DNA from: Streptomyces pseudovenezuelae
Lineage (GTDB): Bacteria > Actinomycetota > Actinomycetes > Streptomycetales > Streptomycetaceae
Assembly (NCBI RefSeq): GCF_029892565.1
Contig: NZ_JARXVH010000004.1
Coordinates: 186,001 to 250,000, forward strand
Length of the DNA stretch: 64,000 nucleotides
Reading direction: 5' to 3'
Of the stretch, positions 8,271 to 17,100 are shown one piece after another; position 1 is the first letter of the stretch, and each line of letters opens with the position of its first letter. Under the pieces are notes generated by a model, which saw nothing but the letters and a program-made list of their open reading frames with translations, searched no databases and was not told the DNA's origin. The translations under genes were made by a program, and so were the position numbers.

Positions 8271-9329
8271 ATGGGTGAGGGTCCGGGTATCGAACCCGTC
8301 CTGGTGACCGGTGGGAGTGGGTTCGTCGGTAGTCAGCTGGTCGCGCGGCTTCTTGAGCGTGGGTATCGGGTGCGGGCCACCGTGCGGAGTACCGGGAACG
8401 CCGTGAAGGTGGCGCCGCTGCAGGCCATGCAGGAGCGGTACCCCGGGCAACTTGAGCTGTTCGAGGCTCAGTTGCTCGTCGACGGGGACTTCGACGTGGC
8501 GATGGAAGGGTGCGGGGTCGTGTTTCATGTGGCCTCGCCCTTTCTCATGCCGGAGAAGATCAAGGACGGGCGGCGGGACGTCGTCGAGCCCGCGCTCGTC
8601 GGGACGCGGAATGTGCTCGGGAGTGTGGAGCGGACTCCGAGTGTGCGAAGGGTGGTGTTCACCTCCACCGTGGGGGCCGTCTTCGGGGACTATGTCGACG
8701 TGCTGGAGATGGACGGGGGCGTGCTCGGCGAGAAGTACTTCAACACCACCAGCACCGTCGAGAACAATCCGTATCACTACGCCAAGACCGTTGCGGAGCA
8801 GGCCGCTTGGGAGGCGGCGGAGGGGCAGACGCGGTGGCGGCTCGTGTCCGTCAATCCGGGGCTCGTGCTTGGGCCGTCCCTTACCCCCGCGTCCGAATCC
8901 GGCAGCCTCTTTCTGCTCGAAGAGCTCTTCAAGGGTTACTTCTTCTACGGTGCTCCCGACTTCAGTTTCACCACGGTCGACGTTCGTGATGTCGCCGACG
9001 CCCACATCGCCGCGGCCGAGAATGCGGACGCGCACGGGCGGTACATCCTCGCCTCGGAGCGGATGGCCTCCTTCGCCGACATGGCTCGGATTCTCCGTGG
9101 GCGGTATCCGAGGAATCTGCGGTTGCCCCGAACTCGGCTGCCGCACTGGCCCGTTCGCGTACTCGGGCCCGCCTTCGGGCTGACCCAGGACTACATCCGC
9201 AAGCACCTCGGCATACGGTTCGAGGTCGACAACGGGCGTGGGGTACGGGAGTTGGGGATCACGTATCGGCCGATCGAGGAGACCGTGCTCGATCACTACG
9301 AGGCCTGGCGGCAACAGCGGGCTCGCTAA
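8271..9329 (+). CDS. NAD(P)-dependent epimerase/aldehyde reductase-like protein
   Basis: 352 residues, ATG after GAGGAG. It is an extended short-chain dehydrogenase: GGSGFVGSQL at residues 13-22 binds NAD(P), and the catalytic Tyr-Lys pair is in NPYHYAKTVAEQ near residue 170, with STVG before it. The closest named group is the dihydroflavonol-4-reductase/aldehyde reductase branch, which reduces carbonyls in small molecules. The gene converges with the PucR gene; their 3' ends overlap by 4 bases, so one may influence the other by antisense transcription. Substrate unknown. Confidence 0.8.
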   Translation: MGEGPGIEPVLVTGGSGFVGSQLVARLLERGYRVRATVRSTGNAVKVAPLQAMQERYPGQLELFEAQLLVDGDFDVAMEGCGVVFHVASPFLMPEKIKDGRRDVVEPALVGTRNVLGSVERTPSVRRVVFTSTVGAVFGDYVDVLEMDGGVLGEKYFNTTSTVENNPYHYAKTVAEQAAWEAAEGQTRWRLVSVNPGLVLGPSLTPASESGSLFLLEELFKGYFFYGAPDFSFTTVDVRDVADAHIAAAENADAHGRYILASERMASFADMARILRGRYPRNLRLPRTRLPHWPVRVLGPAFGLTQDYIRKHLGIRFEVDNGRGVRELGITYRPIEETVLDHYEAWRQQRAR

Positions 9330-10573
9330 GAGGTGGTCCTCGCCTCCCCCAGCGTTCCCCTCAGTCTCTGTGCCCTCAGCACCAGTTCCAGCTCGAAGCG
9401 GCGGTCCGGGTCGTCTATCTCGTCGCCCCACAGTTCGCGGATCTGGCGGAGGCGGTAGCGGACCGTCTGGGGGTGGACGCCGAGGCGGGCCGCGACCTCC
9501 GGTGCGCCGCCTCTCGTCTCCAGCCAGGCCAGTAACGTCTCCGCGAGGCGGCGCCCGTGGGTGGGGCCGCTGTGCGCGAGCGGGGCCAGGCAGCGTAAGG
9601 CGAGGTCGTCGATCAGTTCCTCCGGTTGGAGGAGGACCAGGGCCTCGGTGTGCTCGGTGCAGTGGAGGACGTCTCCGGCGGGCAACAGGCCCCGCTCCAC
9701 CAGCCGTACCGCCGCCTCCGCCCAGTGCAGCGACTTCGCCGCGTCGGCCAGCGGTACTGGTGGGCCGATCGCGCCGGACCAGCCGGTGAGGGCGCGGTGG
9801 AGGAGTTCGGGGCGGCCGGCGGCGGCCGGTTCGGGGACGACCATGCGGGGCTGCTCGTACTCCATGTCGAGGAGCACCCCCTCCCCCACGGCCGGTGCCA
9901 CCGCCTCCCTCGCCGGGCGCAGCAGTACGCCCACCGCGACCTTCTTCGGCAGCGGCCAGCCGACCCGCGCGGCCCGTTCGGTGAGCGCCTCGGCCGGCCC
10001 GCCGCCCCGGTGGTGCTCGGCCAACAGCAGTTCCATCAGGCGGCGTTGGAGGCGCAGGCGTTCGCCGGCCTGCCGTGCCGCCGCCTCCGCGTAGCCGCGT
10101 ACCGACTGGTCGACCAGGCCGTCCAGGTACTCGTAGCCCGCGTCGACGAGTTCGTACATCGCCGGGGGCGGGATCTCCACGCGCTGGCCGATGTCGGCGA
10201 AACAGCGCCAGGCCAGGCGTACGCCCATGCGGTAGATCGCCTGGAGGGAGTCCAGGGAGCGGCCGTGCAGGCCCTCGCCGCGGCCGAACTCCTGGAAGAC
10301 GCCCGGCGGTACGGTCGGGCGGCCCTCCGAGGTCTCCAGGTGCTGGACGAAGACCTCGATGGCGCGGCGGATGCCGACCATGGCCATCGGCTCGCCCGAC
10401 TCGTCGAGGACGACCGGGAGATGGGGGTACTCGCGGCGGATCTCGCGCAGGATCTCCTCGGCGAGCGCGGGCGCCTCCGCCATGGCGAGCGCGGCGAACT
10501 GGCGGACCTGGAGGCGGGGTACGTCGTGCCAGGCCGAGTGCGTGGCGGTGGCGGGTGAACGAGCCGGCGTCAC
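9326..10573 (-). CDS. PucR/CdaR-type helix-turn-helix regulator
   Basis: 415 residues. The C-terminus (about 345-400) is the PucR HTH: LLAWLETRGGAPEVAARLGVHPQTVRYRLRQI. The central part resembles the GGDEF-like region of CdaR/PucR regulators, and the N-terminus an RsbR-like helical region. Two leucines are encoded by TTA (plus-strand triplets 9533-9535 and 9596-9598; residues in AETLLAWL and DLALRCLA). Two bldA-dependent codons in one regulator suggest strict developmental timing. Target genes are unknown; the convergent reductase is a candidate. Confidence 0.85.
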   Translation of the reverse strand: MTPARSPATATHSAWHDVPRLQVRQFAALAMAEAPALAEEILREIRREYPHLPVVLDESGEPMAMVGIRRAIEVFVQHLETSEGRPTVPPGVFQEFGRGEGLHGRSLDSLQAIYRMGVRLAWRCFADIGQRVEIPPPAMYELVDAGYEYLDGLVDQSVRGYAEAAARQAGERLRLQRRLMELLLAEHHRGGGPAEALTERAARVGWPLPKKVAVGVLLRPAREAVAPAVGEGVLLDMEYEQPRMVVPEPAAAGRPELLHRALTGWSGAIGPPVPLADAAKSLHWAEAAVRLVERGLLPAGDVLHCTEHTEALVLLQPEELIDDLALRCLAPLAHSGPTHGRRLAETLLAWLETRGGAPEVAARLGVHPQTVRYRLRQIRELWGDEIDDPDRRFELELVLRAQRLRGTLGEARTTS

Positions 10574-10576
10574 CCG

Positions 10577-10729
10577 TCAACTCCCCTGTCCGGCTTGCTC
10601 GTACGTGATCAAAGGCGTGTTGGGCTGGTCCGGGGTCGCGTCGAGCAGCGCGACGATACCGAGCGCGGCGCCCACCGCGAGAGCGGCGGCGGCCACGACG
10701 GTGAGTGCGGCGGCGAGCAGTCTGGACAT
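10577..10729 (-). CDS. Small membrane protein, DUF2613-like
   Basis: 50 residues from ATG 10729: one hydrophobic helix (LLAAALTVVAAAALAVGAALGIVALL) with a short polar C-terminus. Size and pattern fit DUF2613, the tiny protein encoded next to aftD in mycobacteria (Rv0236A in M. tuberculosis, from memory). An aftD-like gene lies 3.4 kb away here, which supports the call. An upstream GTG/ATG would add 29 Pro/Gly-rich residues that look non-coding. It is only 3 bases from the PucR start and could share its transcript. Confidence 0.55.
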   Translation of the reverse strand: MSRLLAAALTVVAAAALAVGAALGIVALLDATPDQPNTPLITYEQAGQGS

Positions 10730-10892
10730 CGCAGGGTCAGCCTCTCTGTCGGGAGGTCGTCCCCACCCCGCTGTCCCACCCCTGCCTGTCGGCCCAGTGT
10801 CGACAACCATTGACACCCCGTCAAGAGGCGCCTACGGTCCCGGGCCCATGGAACGGCCCGACTCCGTCATCCCTCCCCCCTGGAGTGCCCGG

Positions 10893-11870
10893 ATGCGCCG
10901 TACAGCCTCACCAACCTCTTTGATCCTGCTCGGTCTCGGCGTGTTTCTGCTGGTCCTGGCGCCGATGCTGGCGTGGTACGTGCAGCCGCGGGCTGCCGTG
11001 AACCCGATCGACATCGACACCACCGCCGTCTACCAGGGCACCGGTGCCTACTTCGACACCGACGAGGTGCGGACCGTCACCGGTAAGCGCATCACCGTCA
11101 CCCAGCAGGTCCGCGGCAATGTCGAGGACAGCGAGAAGAGCGGCGACGCGGTGTGGGACGTGACGACCACCGTCGACACGGACAAGACGCTGCCGGCCGC
11201 CGATCCGCACGACTCGCTGGAGTTCTTCCTCAACCGCTGGGTGACCGACCGCAAGACCAACAAGCCCGTGCACTGCTGCGAGGAGAACCCGTACTTCGAG
11301 GGCGACGCCTACCTCAAGTTCCCCTTCGACGTGCACAAACGCTCCTACCAGTGGTGGGACAACTCGCTCGGCGACGTGATCACACTGCACTACGCCGGCA
11401 AGCAGAAGGTCCAGGGCTACACCGGACTGGCCTTCACCGGCACGGTCCCACCGACGAAGATCGGCACCCGGCTGGTGCCGGGCAGCCTCGTCGACCAGCC
11501 CAATCAGTCGCAGGTGCTGGCCGAGGAGTGGTACTCCAACCACGGCGTCCGGCTCGTCGTCGACCAGCGCACCGGCCGCGTGATCTACGCGCAGGTCGGC
11601 CCGCGACGTACTCTGCGCGCGCCGGGGCACTCGTACGACGCGGTGCTCCTCCTGGACGCCGACAAACTGGTCTTCACGACCGCCACGCAGAAGTCCCAGG
11701 TGAAGTTGGCCAAAAAAGAGAGCGGTCAACTGCGCATGGTGGGGCAGACGTTGCCGATAGGAGCCGCTGTGGCCGGGTTCGTCCTGGCCGTAGTAGGGGG
11801 CGTTTTGGTGGTACGAGGACGGAGGCACCCCCAATCGCCTGATTCCTCCGGGTCTGGGCTCACGATGTGA
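10893..11870 (+). CDS. DUF3068/PorA-family membrane protein
   Basis: 325 residues. ATG 10893 is favoured by GGAG seven bases upstream; ATG 10848 is possible. A transmembrane helix at about 12-32, a long extracytoplasmic beta-rich domain with a CC pair (PVHCCEENPYFEGD near 127), and a C-terminal helix (LPIGAAVAGFVLAVVGGVLVV) followed by Arg residues match DUF3068. That family is encoded in the mycobacterial aftD neighbourhood (Rv0227c, from memory) and is named after corynebacterial PorA. Likely envelope protein; precise role unknown. Confidence 0.75.
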   Translation: MRRTASPTSLILLGLGVFLLVLAPMLAWYVQPRAAVNPIDIDTTAVYQGTGAYFDTDEVRTVTGKRITVTQQVRGNVEDSEKSGDAVWDVTTTVDTDKTLPAADPHDSLEFFLNRWVTDRKTNKPVHCCEENPYFEGDAYLKFPFDVHKRSYQWWDNSLGDVITLHYAGKQKVQGYTGLAFTGTVPPTKIGTRLVPGSLVDQPNQSQVLAEEWYSNHGVRLVVDQRTGRVIYAQVGPRRTLRAPGHSYDAVLLLDADKLVFTTATQKSQVKLAKKESGQLRMVGQTLPIGAAVAGFVLAVVGGVLVVRGRRHPQSPDSSGSGLTM

Positions 11871-12109
11871 CACGACGTCAGTTCTAATAAAGCCCGAAAT
11901 TGTCATCTCGGTGAGTAGCCGTGGCGAACGGCGGGGCGAAAACTGTCCAACCCCACCCCAGCACAGCCCGTCCACACCCCCCTCCTGAGAAGGGCTCAGT
12001 TCCCCCACAGTGACAGCACAGAAGTAGCCACGATGTCGCCGCGGCATCCCCACGGTGTCGCCAAGACCTCGCCACTGAGTTCCGCACCCTGAGACGAGTT
12101 GGAGCACCA

Positions 12110-13270
12110 ATGCCCCAGCACGTGCCTTCCTCGCTGCGTGCCGTGCACCCCTGGGCGCCGCAGCACCCTTCGGCGCACCCCCCACAACCGCGCCGAATCG
12201 TTTTCCTCGCCCACCGGGATCTGGACAACCCGGCGGCCGGCGGCTCCGAGTTGCTGGTCGACCGGCTCGCCGAGGGACTGACCGGGCTCGGCCATCAGGT
12301 GACGCTGCTGTGCGGCGGACCCGCGGCCTTCCGGGACTACCGCGTCGTGTCGGCGGGCGGCTCGTTCGACCACTATCTGCGTGCCCGCTCCGCGTTCGCC
12401 CGGCAGATCGGCGACTGCGACCTGCTGGTCGAGGTGTGCAACGGCATGCCGTACTTCGCACCGGTCTGGCACCGCGGGCCCACGCTGTGCCTGGTCAACC
12501 ACGTCCACTCCGACCTGTGGGCGATGCGGTTCGGCGGGCCGTTGACGCCGGCCGCGCGGCTCGGCCGAAGACTTGAGCAGTGGGCGCTGACCGGTGCGAC
12601 CGGTGCGCAGCGGCGCGGTCTGCTGGTCGCGGTCTCGCCCTCGACCGCGCACGCGCTCCGCGCGATCGGCGTGGAGCGGGACCGGATCAGAGTCGTGCAC
12701 AACGGAGTTGAGGAACCCGGGCCGCTGGGTGAGCGGTCGGCCGAGCCGTTGTTCGTGGCGGTGGGGCGGCTTGTCGAGTACAAGCGGATCGATCTACTGC
12801 TTCGGCTGTGGGAACGGGTACGTCCCGTTACCGGCGGGCGGTTGGTGATCGTCGGGGACGGGCCCGAGAGAGAGCGGCTTGAGCAACTCGCCGGTCCTGG
12901 AGTGGAGTTCGCCGGGCACGTGTCCGAGGAAGAGAAGCATCGGCTGTTGTGTGCGGCGTGGTTGTTGCTGCATCCGTCTGCCGTAGAGGGCTGGGGACTC
13001 GTGGTCACCGAGGCGGCCACCCGAGAGACCCCGACCGTTGCCTTTGATGTGCCCGGTCTGCGGGATTCCGTGGTGGACGGGGAGACGGGTGTGCTTGCGC
13101 ACGGGGAGTCTTCCTTTGCCGCCGCCTGGTGCACGCTTGCCCTCTCGGGCGAGCGGCGGGAGCTGATGGGGAAGATTGCTCGGGAGCGGGCGGCTCGTTT
13201 TCGGTGGGATCGGACCGTCAGACAGTTTCGGGCCGTTGCCGCGGAGGCGGTGAAGGGCTGGGGGTCGTGA
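12110..13270 (+). CDS. Glycosyltransferase family 4
   Basis: 386 residues, ATG with GGAG 6 bases upstream. GT-B fold: an N-terminal Rossmann half with AGGSELLVDRLAEGL (acceptor side) and a C-terminal donor half with LFVAVGRLVEYKRIDLLL, VIVGDGPERERLE and the nucleotide-sugar motif HPSAVEGWGLVVTEAA near residue 293. No membrane spans. It begins a tightly coupled series that runs to 22987 and includes the AftD-like arabinosyltransferase, so it probably adds a sugar to a cell-envelope glycan or lipid-linked precursor. Its stop overlaps the GTG of the next gene. Confidence 0.88.
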   Translation: MPQHVPSSLRAVHPWAPQHPSAHPPQPRRIVFLAHRDLDNPAAGGSELLVDRLAEGLTGLGHQVTLLCGGPAAFRDYRVVSAGGSFDHYLRARSAFARQIGDCDLLVEVCNGMPYFAPVWHRGPTLCLVNHVHSDLWAMRFGGPLTPAARLGRRLEQWALTGATGAQRRGLLVAVSPSTAHALRAIGVERDRIRVVHNGVEEPGPLGERSAEPLFVAVGRLVEYKRIDLLLRLWERVRPVTGGRLVIVGDGPERERLEQLAGPGVEFAGHVSEEEKHRLLCAAWLLLHPSAVEGWGLVVTEAATRETPTVAFDVPGLRDSVVDGETGVLAHGESSFAAAWCTLALSGERRELMGKIARERAARFRWDRTVRQFRAVAAEAVKGWGS

Positions 13271-14100
13271 CGCCTATTCGCCGTGGCGGGGAAGGTGGAT
13301 CGCGAGTGCCGGCCCGTGGGGGCTGGTCGCGCGGTTCCCCGCGCCCCTTGAGGGGCGATGCAAGCAGCCGGCGCTTCAAAGACCCCTCAGTTCGGCGCTC
13401 CCTCGCTCTCTTTCGGGCCTTTCTGCATGAGCAGGATGATCCCGAAGCCTGCTACTCGCTTCTGGCTCGTGATGCCGTCGATCAGGTCGAGGCCTATGAC
13501 GGGAGCGTCGCCGGGCGGATTGTCCTGGATGTCGGTGGCGGGAACGGGTACTTCACCGAGGAGTTCAGGCGGCGCGGGGCGCACGCGTATCTCTTCGAGC
13601 CGGACGTAACGGAGTTGGGCGGGAAGCCGCCGGACTCCACTGTGATCGCGGACGGGTATCTGTTGCCGTTGTCCGACGGGGTCGCCGACGTGACCTTCTC
13701 GTCCAACGTGTTGGAGCACGTGGCCGATCCGCAGACGTTTCTGAGCGAGTTGGCCCGGGTGACGCGGCCCGGTGGGCTGATCTACGTGTCGTTCACCAAC
13801 TGGCTGTCCCCGTGGGGCGGTCACGAGTGGGCGCCGTGGCACTACTTCGGTGCCGAGCGGGCCCGCGCGCGCTACCGGCGGCGTACCGGGAAGCCGGCCA
13901 AGCACACCCTCGGCGAGAACCTGTTCGCCGTGCACATCGGCGCCACCCTGCGGCAGGTGCGCGCACGCGACGACGTCATGGTCGTCTCGGCGCGCTCCCG
14001 CTACTGGCCCTTCCTCGCCGAGACCGTCGTGAAGGCGCCCGGCATAAGAGAGTTGGCCACCTGGAACCTCCTCCTCATACTCCGGCGGTGTCCCCCATGA
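13267..14100 (+). CDS. Class I SAM-dependent methyltransferase
   Basis: 277 residues if started at the GTG that overlaps the GT4 stop. SAM-binding motif I is VLDVGGGNGYF at about 88-98, followed by an acidic strand end (LFEPD) and FSSNVLEHVADP (motif IV region). Bases 13321-13359, near the 5' end, are a copy of an interspersed Streptomyces repeat. Residues encoded there (WSRGSPRPLRG) are therefore probably not part of the ancestral protein; GTG 13306 or TTG 13348 are alternative starts. It likely methylates a glycan or its lipid carrier. Confidence 0.8.
   Translation: MTPIRRGGEGGSRVPARGGWSRGSPRPLRGDASSRRFKDPSVRRSLALFRAFLHEQDDPEACYSLLARDAVDQVEAYDGSVAGRIVLDVGGGNGYFTEEFRRRGAHAYLFEPDVTELGGKPPDSTVIADGYLLPLSDGVADVTFSSNVLEHVADPQTFLSELARVTRPGGLIYVSFTNWLSPWGGHEWAPWHYFGAERARARYRRRTGKPAKHTLGENLFAVHIGATLRQVRARDDVMVVSARSRYWPFLAETVVKAPGIRELATWNLLLILRRCPP
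13321..13359 (+). repeat. Interspersed Streptomyces REP-like element, copy 1
   Basis: Core GGTCGCGCGGTTCCCCGCGC followed by CCCTTGAGGGGC, a small hairpin. A reverse-oriented copy lies at 63229-63263. Elements of this sequence are common between genes in Streptomyces. This copy sits in or beside the 5' coding end of the methyltransferase gene. Confidence 0.7.
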
Positions 14101-17100
14101 CGACCACGGTCCAGGCCCCTCCTCCGGCAACCGTCCCTACGGCGAGGGCCACTTCGGGACCGCCGGAGGGACCGCGGTCGCGGCGCTTGCTGGTCGGGTT
14201 CTGGGCCGTGGCGTTCCTGCTGTTCCTGGTGGTGCACCCGGGGCGGCAGACCTTCGACACCAAGCTCGGTGTGACGGTCGATCCCGGCGCGTTCTTCTCC
14301 GATCTCGGGCAGTTGTGGCACGACCAGGGGTCCTTCGGCGGGATCCAGGACCAGTACGCCGGTTATCTGTGGCCGATGCTGCCGTTCTACTGGCTGGCCC
14401 ATGCCGTGCAGCTGCCGGTGTGGCTCGCGGAGCGGCTGTGGATGTCGTTGATCGTGTCCGTCGCCTTCTGGGGTGCGCTGCGGCTGGCCGAGCGGCTGCG
14501 GATCGGGACCGGTGGGTCCCGGCTGCTCGCGGGAGTGGCGTACGCGCTGTGGCCGGTGTTCACGATCGTCGTCGGTTCGACATCGGCGGCGGTACTGCCC
14601 GGCGCCTTCCTGCCCTGGGTGCTGCTGCCGTTGACCGACGAGCGGTACACCGCCCGGATCGCGGCCCTGCGGTCGGCGCTGATCGTGCCGTTCATGGGCG
14701 GGGTCAACGGTGCTTCCACGCTGGCCTCGCTGCTTCCCGTCGGGCTGTATCTGCTGTCCCGGCCGCCCGGGCCACGGCAGCGCAAGCTGATCGCGTGGTG
14801 GGTGCCCGGGGTGATCGTGGCGACCGCGTGGTGGTGGATACCGCTGCTCATGCTCGGCGTCTACGGCGAGAACTTCCTTCCCTACGTGGAGACTTCGCAG
14901 ACCACGACGGCCACCATGTCGGCCACGGAGGCCCTGCGCGGGGCCGGTGACTGGGTCGCGTATCTGCACTTCGGGGAGGCGTGGCTGCCGGCCGGGTGGG
15001 CCGTGGCGTCCTCGGTGATCGTGATCGTCTGCTCGGCGCTCGCGGCCGGGCTCGGGCTCGCCGGACTGGCCAGACGCGACATGCCCGAGCGGCGGTGGCT
15101 GGTGCTGACCGTGGTCACGGTCTCGCTGGTGCTGCTCGCCGGGTACGGAGGCGCGTTCGGGGCCCCCTTCCACGGGGTGGTGCAGGACTGGCTGAACGGT
15201 TGGCTGGTGCCGTTCCGCAACATCTACAAGTTCCAGACGGGGCTCGCCCTGGCGCTGGTGCTCGGGCTCGCCCATCTGGTGGGCGTGGCCGCCGAGCCGC
15301 ACGGGGCCCGGCCGGTGCGCGGGCGTCGGTTCGCGCCGCTGGTCGCGGCGGTGCTGATCCTGCCGGGGCTGATGTGGCCGTACCTCAACGGCTCGATCCT
15401 CAACCCGGGTTCCTTCCAGGAGCTGCCCAAGTACTGGTCGACCACGGCGGACTGGCTGGAGAAGTACTCCCCCGACTCCCGCGCCCTGGTCGTCCCCGCC
15501 ACCGCGCACGGCCTCTACACCTGGGGCTCCCCCGTCGACCAGCCCCTCGACGTGCTCGCCAAGTCCCGCTGGGCACAACGGGATTACGTCCCCTTCGGCA
15601 CCCCGGGCAACCGGCGCGCGATGGACGCCGTCGAGAACGCGCTGACCTCCGGCAGTGAAGTCCCGGGCCTGGCCGACTACTTGAGCCGCGCCGGTGTCTT
15701 CTACGTCGTCCTGCGCAACGACCTCGACCAGAACCAGGTCGGCTCCGTGCCGACCACCACCGTCAAACGCACCCTGGAACAGTCCGGGTACCAGCGGGTG
15801 ACCGGGTTCGGGCCGGTCATGACGGGCGGGACCATCGCCCACGACTCCCCGCTCCAGGTGGAGGGGCTGTACCCACGCCAGCGCGCGGTGGAGATCTACG
15901 AGCCCGCCGACCAGGACGTGACCAGGCCCGGGCAGGCGCATCTCCTCCCGGTCGCCGACACCGCCGTCGTCTCCGGTGGCCCCGAGTCACTGCTCCCCCT
16001 GGCCTCCGACCTACGCGGCCGAGCCACGGTCCTGACCGGCGACAACCACCCCGGTCTCGGCACCCCGTCGCTCCAGGTGACCGGCGACGGACTGCGCCGC
16101 GCGGACACCCGGTTCGGCCTGGTCAGCGGCAACACCTCGTACACGTACACGAGTTCGGAGCGCAACGCGCCGGACGCCGTGCAGGACCCCGGCGAGAAAC
16201 CGCACCAGATCCTGCCGACCAAGGGCCTCGACCACCAGACCGTGGCCCAACTGCGCGGCGCCCGCTCGGTGTCGGCGTCCTCCTACGGCAACTGGCTCTT
16301 CTCGCTGCCGCAGTACGACCCGGTGAACGCCTTCGACGGCAACCCGGACACCGCGTGGGCCGAGGGAGCGCCCGGCTCGGCGGACGGGCAGTGGCTGCGG
16401 ATCGGATTCACCGGCTCCTACGACATGCCGTCCTCCTTCAAGGTCACGCCGTTGCCGCAGGAGAGCGTGCGGTCGGCGGCGACGAAGGTGCGGGTGGAGA
16501 CGGAGAAGGGGTCGAAGACCAGCTTCCTCAAGCCGAACGGCACCACGCAGAGCATCAAGGCGCCCGCGGGCGGGACGCGTTGGATGAAGCTGACGATCCT
16601 CGACTCGGTGGCGCGGCACACCGGCCTGACCGGCGCCGGGTTCTCGGAGGTCGCCCTGCCGCACGTCCAGGTGACCCGGCTGCTGCGACTGCCGACCGAC
16701 GCGGACGCCTCCGACGCCGCCGCCTCGCTGATCTCCCTGCACCGCACACCCGACCCCACCGGCCTCTCCGCCACCGGCACGGAGGCCGGCCTGCACCGCA
16801 CCTTCTCGACCGACTCGGCGGGAACGTACGAGGTGAAGGCGGGCGCGGTACCGGTGAGCGGCGAGGCGCTCGACAAGCTGCTCTACCAGGTCGCGCCCGA
16901 CCAGCAGAACCGGATCGTCGCCACCGCCGACTCCACGGCGGACCTCGGCGCGGGCCTGTCGGCGCGCAACCTCACCGACGGCGACCTGACGACGGCGTGG
17001 ATCGCGGGCGACCGGCCGACGATCCACCTGAGTTGGAGCGGCAAGCAGGCGGTGGGAGAGGTTGTCCTGGCTCCGGCGGGCGGGCTGTCGACCCGGGCCA

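Noticed and set aside
8118..10580. 820-codon minus-strand frame covering the reductase and PucR region
   Set aside because: Overlaps two recognisable genes, one on its own strand in another frame; product is Arg/Pro/Gly repeats.
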